Assembly (NCBI GenBank): GCA_030435675.1
Contig: CM059625.1
Span: 16,306,001-16,370,000 of the forward strand
Length of the DNA stretch: 64,000 nt
Direction of reading: 5' to 3'
From: Steinernema hermaphroditum
Lineage: Eukaryota; Nematoda; Chromadorea; Rhabditida; Steinernematidae
Shown here: positions 60,512 to 64,000 of the stretch, in pieces
Layout of the letters: each line of letters begins with the position of its first letter
How positions within the stretch are numbered: the first letter of the stretch is position 1
Program-made: the position numbers and the translations under genes
The notes under the pieces: model-generated
Database searches by the model: none
What the model was told of the DNA's origin: nothing
The model's input: only the letters and a program-made list of their open reading frames with translations

Positions 60512-62017
60512 TCAGAAATCGTTTCGCAAGAGGCGAACAAGATGAAGGTCCCTCGGCATCACAGTTACACGCTTGCCGTGGATAGCGCAGATCTGCGCTT
60601 GCTCGAAGATGTGAACTAGAAGCGCTTCCGTTGCCTGAACACAAAGAGTAAAGAGCATTCTTTGCTTACTTAATTGTACCTCTTGCAAGGCCACCATGGC
60701 CTCCTTCGCAAAGCGGAAATTATCCTTCTGGAGAAACTCGCACGTTTCGCGAACGAATCGGGAGAAGGGCAGCTTTGGAATGAGTTGCGTGGCTGTGCGC
60801 CTGTATTTACGAATTTCCATCTCAGCTCGCTCGCCAGGTCGACGGCGGTTCGGATTTGCCAGTTTGTTCACTTTTCCTTTCATTGCCTTTTGCCCGAATT
60901 TCGGCTTTGGTCCTGAATATCAAACTCATTGTGATTGCAAGATTGCATGCGGCATACCTCCAGTACGGAGAACGGCAGCAGGTGGACGATTAGAGATAAA
61001 GCCAGAAGCTTCACTTGGCAGTTCGTTGGGTACTCTTCGGAGAGGCATCGTGTCTAAAATTGTGTCATGTCGTTAGTAGAAGTTCGCCACAATTCATCTT
61101 ACTGAACAAGTCTCCATTGCGGGAAACAAATCCAGAAGCGTCGGTTGGCGGGCCACGACGGGACACAAAGCCTGATGGTTCGCTGGCGAGGTCTGCAATT
61201 ATTTAGTAGCAGTTTTAAGAGTTATATATTCCAGCGTGTCTGTGTAAAGCATAGTCAGAAAGTACTTCTCTATAAAACGATGATTCGCCCGCAAGCTATA
61301 CATACCTGCATTATATTCACTTCTTGCTTCGACGGTCGACAATGGCTGACGTCGGGAAACAAATCCAGAAGCGTCGTCGTCCTCACCATCCTCACTCCAA
61401 TCACTCTGTACCTCATCAGAATCAGGGTCTTCTTGAGCTGTTCTTTTGGATTTGATGTTTCGAGGTTTCACAAAACCAGAAACTTCACTTGGCAACCCCT
61501 TACGAGTGGAAACGAATCCCGAAGCGTCGTCATCGTCTTCGTCCTCTTTGTCACTGTCATCGCTCCATTCGTTGTTATCTGCGACGACTTGACGAGCGCT
61601 TGGGCGGATGCGGCGACGATCGACAAATCCCGAAGCATCGCTGGGTGCTCCGCGGCGGACTGACATCAGTTCGGATACCTCACTGGGAGCTCCTCTGCGA
61701 GTTGATATGAATCCAGAAACATCGCTAGGAGCTCCGCGGCGAGCTGATACTTCGCTGGCTGGTTCATAGCGCATGGAAACGAATCCAGATGCTTCACTGT
61801 ATGGACCTGAAAATGTTATTTGAATAATAAGAGAACTTATAATGGGAGCTTGCTTACCCGGTCTCGTCATGTTCCTGGAAACAAATCCCGATAATTCACT
61901 TCCATCTACGTAATTTTCGGGTCCCGAGCCATCGCTGCTGGCATCACTGGCGTCTACGCTACTACTACTCCGGTTTCGGCTTCCAACTTTTCGAGCGGTT
62001 CCTTTGTTGCGCGCCAT
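60512..62017 (-). CDS. Centromeric histone H3 variant (CENP-A/HCP-3 type) with repeat-built tail
   Basis: CENP-A replaces H3 in centromeric nucleosomes; in holocentric nematodes it spreads along chromosomes. Six exons (61858-62017, 61306-61806, 61103-61192, 60958-61053, 60680-60912, 60512-60634) with introns of 45-113 nt join exactly in phase into 400 residues. The histone fold (about residue 300 on) has RRPGERAEMEIRKYRRTA, LIPKLPFSRFVRE, FRFAKEAMVALQEATEAL, CAIHGKRVTVMPRDLHLVR. It is a variant and not H3: loop 1 is one residue longer than in H3, helix 2 has LLVHIF where H3 has YLVGLF and CENP-A has FLVHLF, and the end lacks GERA. The tail starts MARNKGTARKVG, close to the H3 tail, then has ten copies of [DE]-x-S-G-F-[VI] with RRGxPS spacers and two acidic blocks. 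The gene is convergent with the AAA-bromodomain gene. Confidence 0.9.
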
Positions 62018-63703
62018 CTCTGAAATACGATGGATGAAAGGAAGAGCTGAAAATAATATAGCTGACGCGTGCGAAACGTTAGCCGCATAAGAAATGCCAG
62101 TGTTCAGGCAAATTGTTATTAGTGCAAATCTTGGCCTGAATATCGCATCGCTTTTGGCATGGTAGTAATAACAGTTTTTGTTGATATTTCATTTAAAAAT
62201 TTAGAAGGAACATTGCATCAACAATACATGCCACATGTAGTCAGCTTTGTCATTGATTTTCGGCCTTATAATGGATCTCCTAATGCGGCACAAGACGCAA
62301 CTGAGCGATACAAAATGCTGCTGCGACATCACTGCAAAACAACAAAGGCAGTGCGGCTGCATGCAGCGTTTGTATCTCGCTTCTAACCGCAAAGTCAGAA
62401 CTTCAGGCAATTCGTTTCGAGACCCATTGTGCGATTAGCCATCTTTCGCGCGCATCGAAAGGTCAGCTACAAAAAGAGGTGCGGGGTATATTACGATGAG
62501 CTGTGCTGGGAAGCAGTCGACAAAGCCAAGTGTCAAAGCGCTTAAATTTTAGTCCGCAGTGCTAACGTACAGTATACCTTCCTTACATTTCTGGCTCACA
62601 TTGTGTACTACTCACTTATGCATAAAACAATGAAGGTTAATAGCATATGCTTACTACAGTCTATAGCTGAAGAGTTCACGAACATGTAGCTTTTAAAATT
62701 AAAAGCTTTCTTTCTGCGTTTGCTTGCAACACCCCCCGAGACCTGCGTCAGGAAAGTGATTCACATCAGGCTGCTCGGAATCCCAGAAAATGCAACGTTC
62801 AAGTGTTTTCCGATGAGTTTCTCTTAGGCGCATCAGACATATTTCAGAATTCTAACATTAACAATTGTTTTGAAGGCGCACTTCAGAGGTTCCGCAATGT
62901 GTCAACTATGTCATAGAGTTTCGCACATTAGCAAGAGACGTTTTTTTCAGCAGACCGTAACATAAATATAAGTGTCAGCGCGTCACGGCAATTAAGTGAA
63001 CTGTAGACGACGTGGAGCCCTGATTGATGTGCGCAATAATTGAATGTTCAACAGATTACGTAGCTCTTTGTCGGAAACAGGCTTCCATCTAACAGATGTA
63101 TTTCCGCTCAGATTGTTTAGATTTTCGTCGGTGTTCTTCCATTAGCACTGCTTATTCAAAACCGTGTTCCTCTGTCGCTCTGTGCTTTTTTCTCTTTTTT
63201 CCCAACTGAAATGATGGAGAACCACTAAAGACAAATAAGTTGATACCGGGAAAAGCTGACAAACGCAGCTTTTGATCGTTGGCATCATTTACAGAATGTA
63301 TTTTTCCATGTCCTTTACCGGTTTTCTTGGAATCAACAGCCTGTCCACTTTTTTTACTCACATATGAACAAATCTGCGATCATGTATTCCCAAAATCATG
63401 GAAACCAATCATGTAGAATGTTGATGAACGTCATCCAATGTTTGCACCTCTGCTGGGGGCAATGTCAGGAGGCGGTTGACAAGCTGTCAGCTTCACTCCG
63501 CCGTCTCGATGCTGACCCCGATCGGTTCCCTATATTCCCCTCTACGTTGCTGGCGCGCGAGCGTACTGTTGTGTTTGCGGTGACGAGCAAAAAACGTCTT
63601 GTTGTGATAGGCGACTAGTAATTACGTCGACGCCTGGCACAAATTAGTATCATCGCCTCTCTTTTGTAGTCATCGCCTGAACCGTTGCGGTGACATCGCC
63701 GAC
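62018..63703. other. Intergenic region upstream of CENP-A and Rap genes
   Basis: The two genes diverge from here. A minus-strand frame at 63152-63361 (69 codons, Lys-rich) and a plus-strand frame at 63364-63618 (84 codons) show no family I know and are probably chance. The region 62460-63150 shows nothing I can support. Confidence 0.5.
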
Positions 63704-63869
63704 ATGAAGGAATACAAAATTGTGGTCGTCGGAAATGGAGGGGTCGGGAAGAGCGCCCTGGTAAGCGACAGATCATATTTCTCTCCAACCGGGAATTCAG
63801 ACGGTACAGTTCGTGCAAGGCTTCTTTGTAGAGAATTACGACGCGACCATAGAAGATAGCTATCGCAAG
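63704..63869 (+). CDS. Rap-type small GTPase, first two exons (gene runs past the window)
   Basis: Exon 1 (63704-63760) encodes [19 protein letters not shown] with the P-loop; exon 2 (63801-63869) encodes [19 protein letters not shown] followed by SYRK, including the switch I effector loop. They join in phase 0 over a 40-nt intron; a donor GTATGA follows at 63870. The match to Rap1 (TVQFVQG, EDSYRK) is better than to Ras (TIQLIQN). Rap proteins switch integrin, junction and polarity signalling at membranes. The proline normally in [11 protein letters not shown] is Ala here, so it may be a diverged Rap (a Rap3-like member) and not the main Rap1. The rest of the G domain is outside the window. 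Confidence 0.85.
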
Positions 63870-64000
63870 GTATGATTTTTTTTGTAATCTTTTGAACGCA
63901 TTTCGTATCAAAGTCTTTCCGTTCTGAAACAAGTTTCAATGAATCGGATAAAATCGGCAAACGGCAGTCGTGTTTACTTCCTCGTTCTAGAGAATTTTCA

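Noticed and set aside
60512..60883. A short 123-residue histone read without the upstream exons and through the last intron
   Set aside because: The 45-nt segment between VALQE and ATEALL has GT..AG ends and interrupts a conserved helix, so it is an intron; upstream exons join in phase, so the protein does not start at 60883.
61145..61663. Plus-strand frame of 172 codons
   Set aside because: It lies opposite the repeat-bearing CENP-A exons, which show a clear amino-acid repeat and in-phase introns.

Overview
The window is eukaryotic DNA, almost certainly from a rhabditid nematode. Genes carry many very short introns (about 42-51 nt), with GT..AG borders, C-rich TTTCAG acceptors and exon phases that join cleanly. 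Intestinal-type TGATAAG sites lie before a lipoprotein-assembly gene. A nematode-style family of proteins starting with MDSVP is present, which reminds me of Steinernema; the genus is a guess from memory, not shown by the sequence.

Layout. Positions 1-13.7 kb are gene-poor, with at most a few candidate first exons. A plus-strand gene for a seven-PDZ GRIP-type scaffold runs from about 13.7 to 28.6 kb; I traced 19 exons in phase. From about 29.26 to 45.3 kb lies a tandem accessory array of three partly overlapping units plus a fourth fragment. Each unit carries, on the minus strand, an MDSVP-family gene and (complete, truncated or reduced to a tail) a gene that joins a delta-COP C-terminal mu-homology domain (MHD) to an LRAT-type thiol-transferase domain. 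Units 1 and 2 also carry plus-strand broken copies of the RNA-binding gene RBM19/MRD1 (rbd-1). The array shows deletions, a minisatellite and a mosaic pattern suggesting gene conversion. A reverse-transcriptase tail of RTE type sits at its right edge (about 46.0-46.4 kb).

To the right the window is ordinary single-copy sequence: a microsomal triglyceride transfer protein gene (46.6-50.2 kb, minus) divergent from a UDP-glucuronosyltransferase gene (51.8-54.5 kb, plus), an ATAD2/lex-1 AAA-bromodomain gene (54.9-59.4 kb, plus), then a minus-strand gene (60.5-62.0 kb) for a centromeric histone H3 (CENP-A) with a long, repeat-built tail, and the first two exons of a Rap-type GTPase at the right edge.

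Two items stand out. First, the CENP-A gene: six exons in phase give a 400-residue protein whose roughly 280-residue tail begins like the histone H3 tail and then holds ten SGF[V/I] motif repeats. Second, the MHD-LRAT chimera: two diverged copies keep the same 43-nt intron at the domain joint, the same phase, and all LRAT catalytic residues. The RBM19 copies, by contrast, are clearly decayed.
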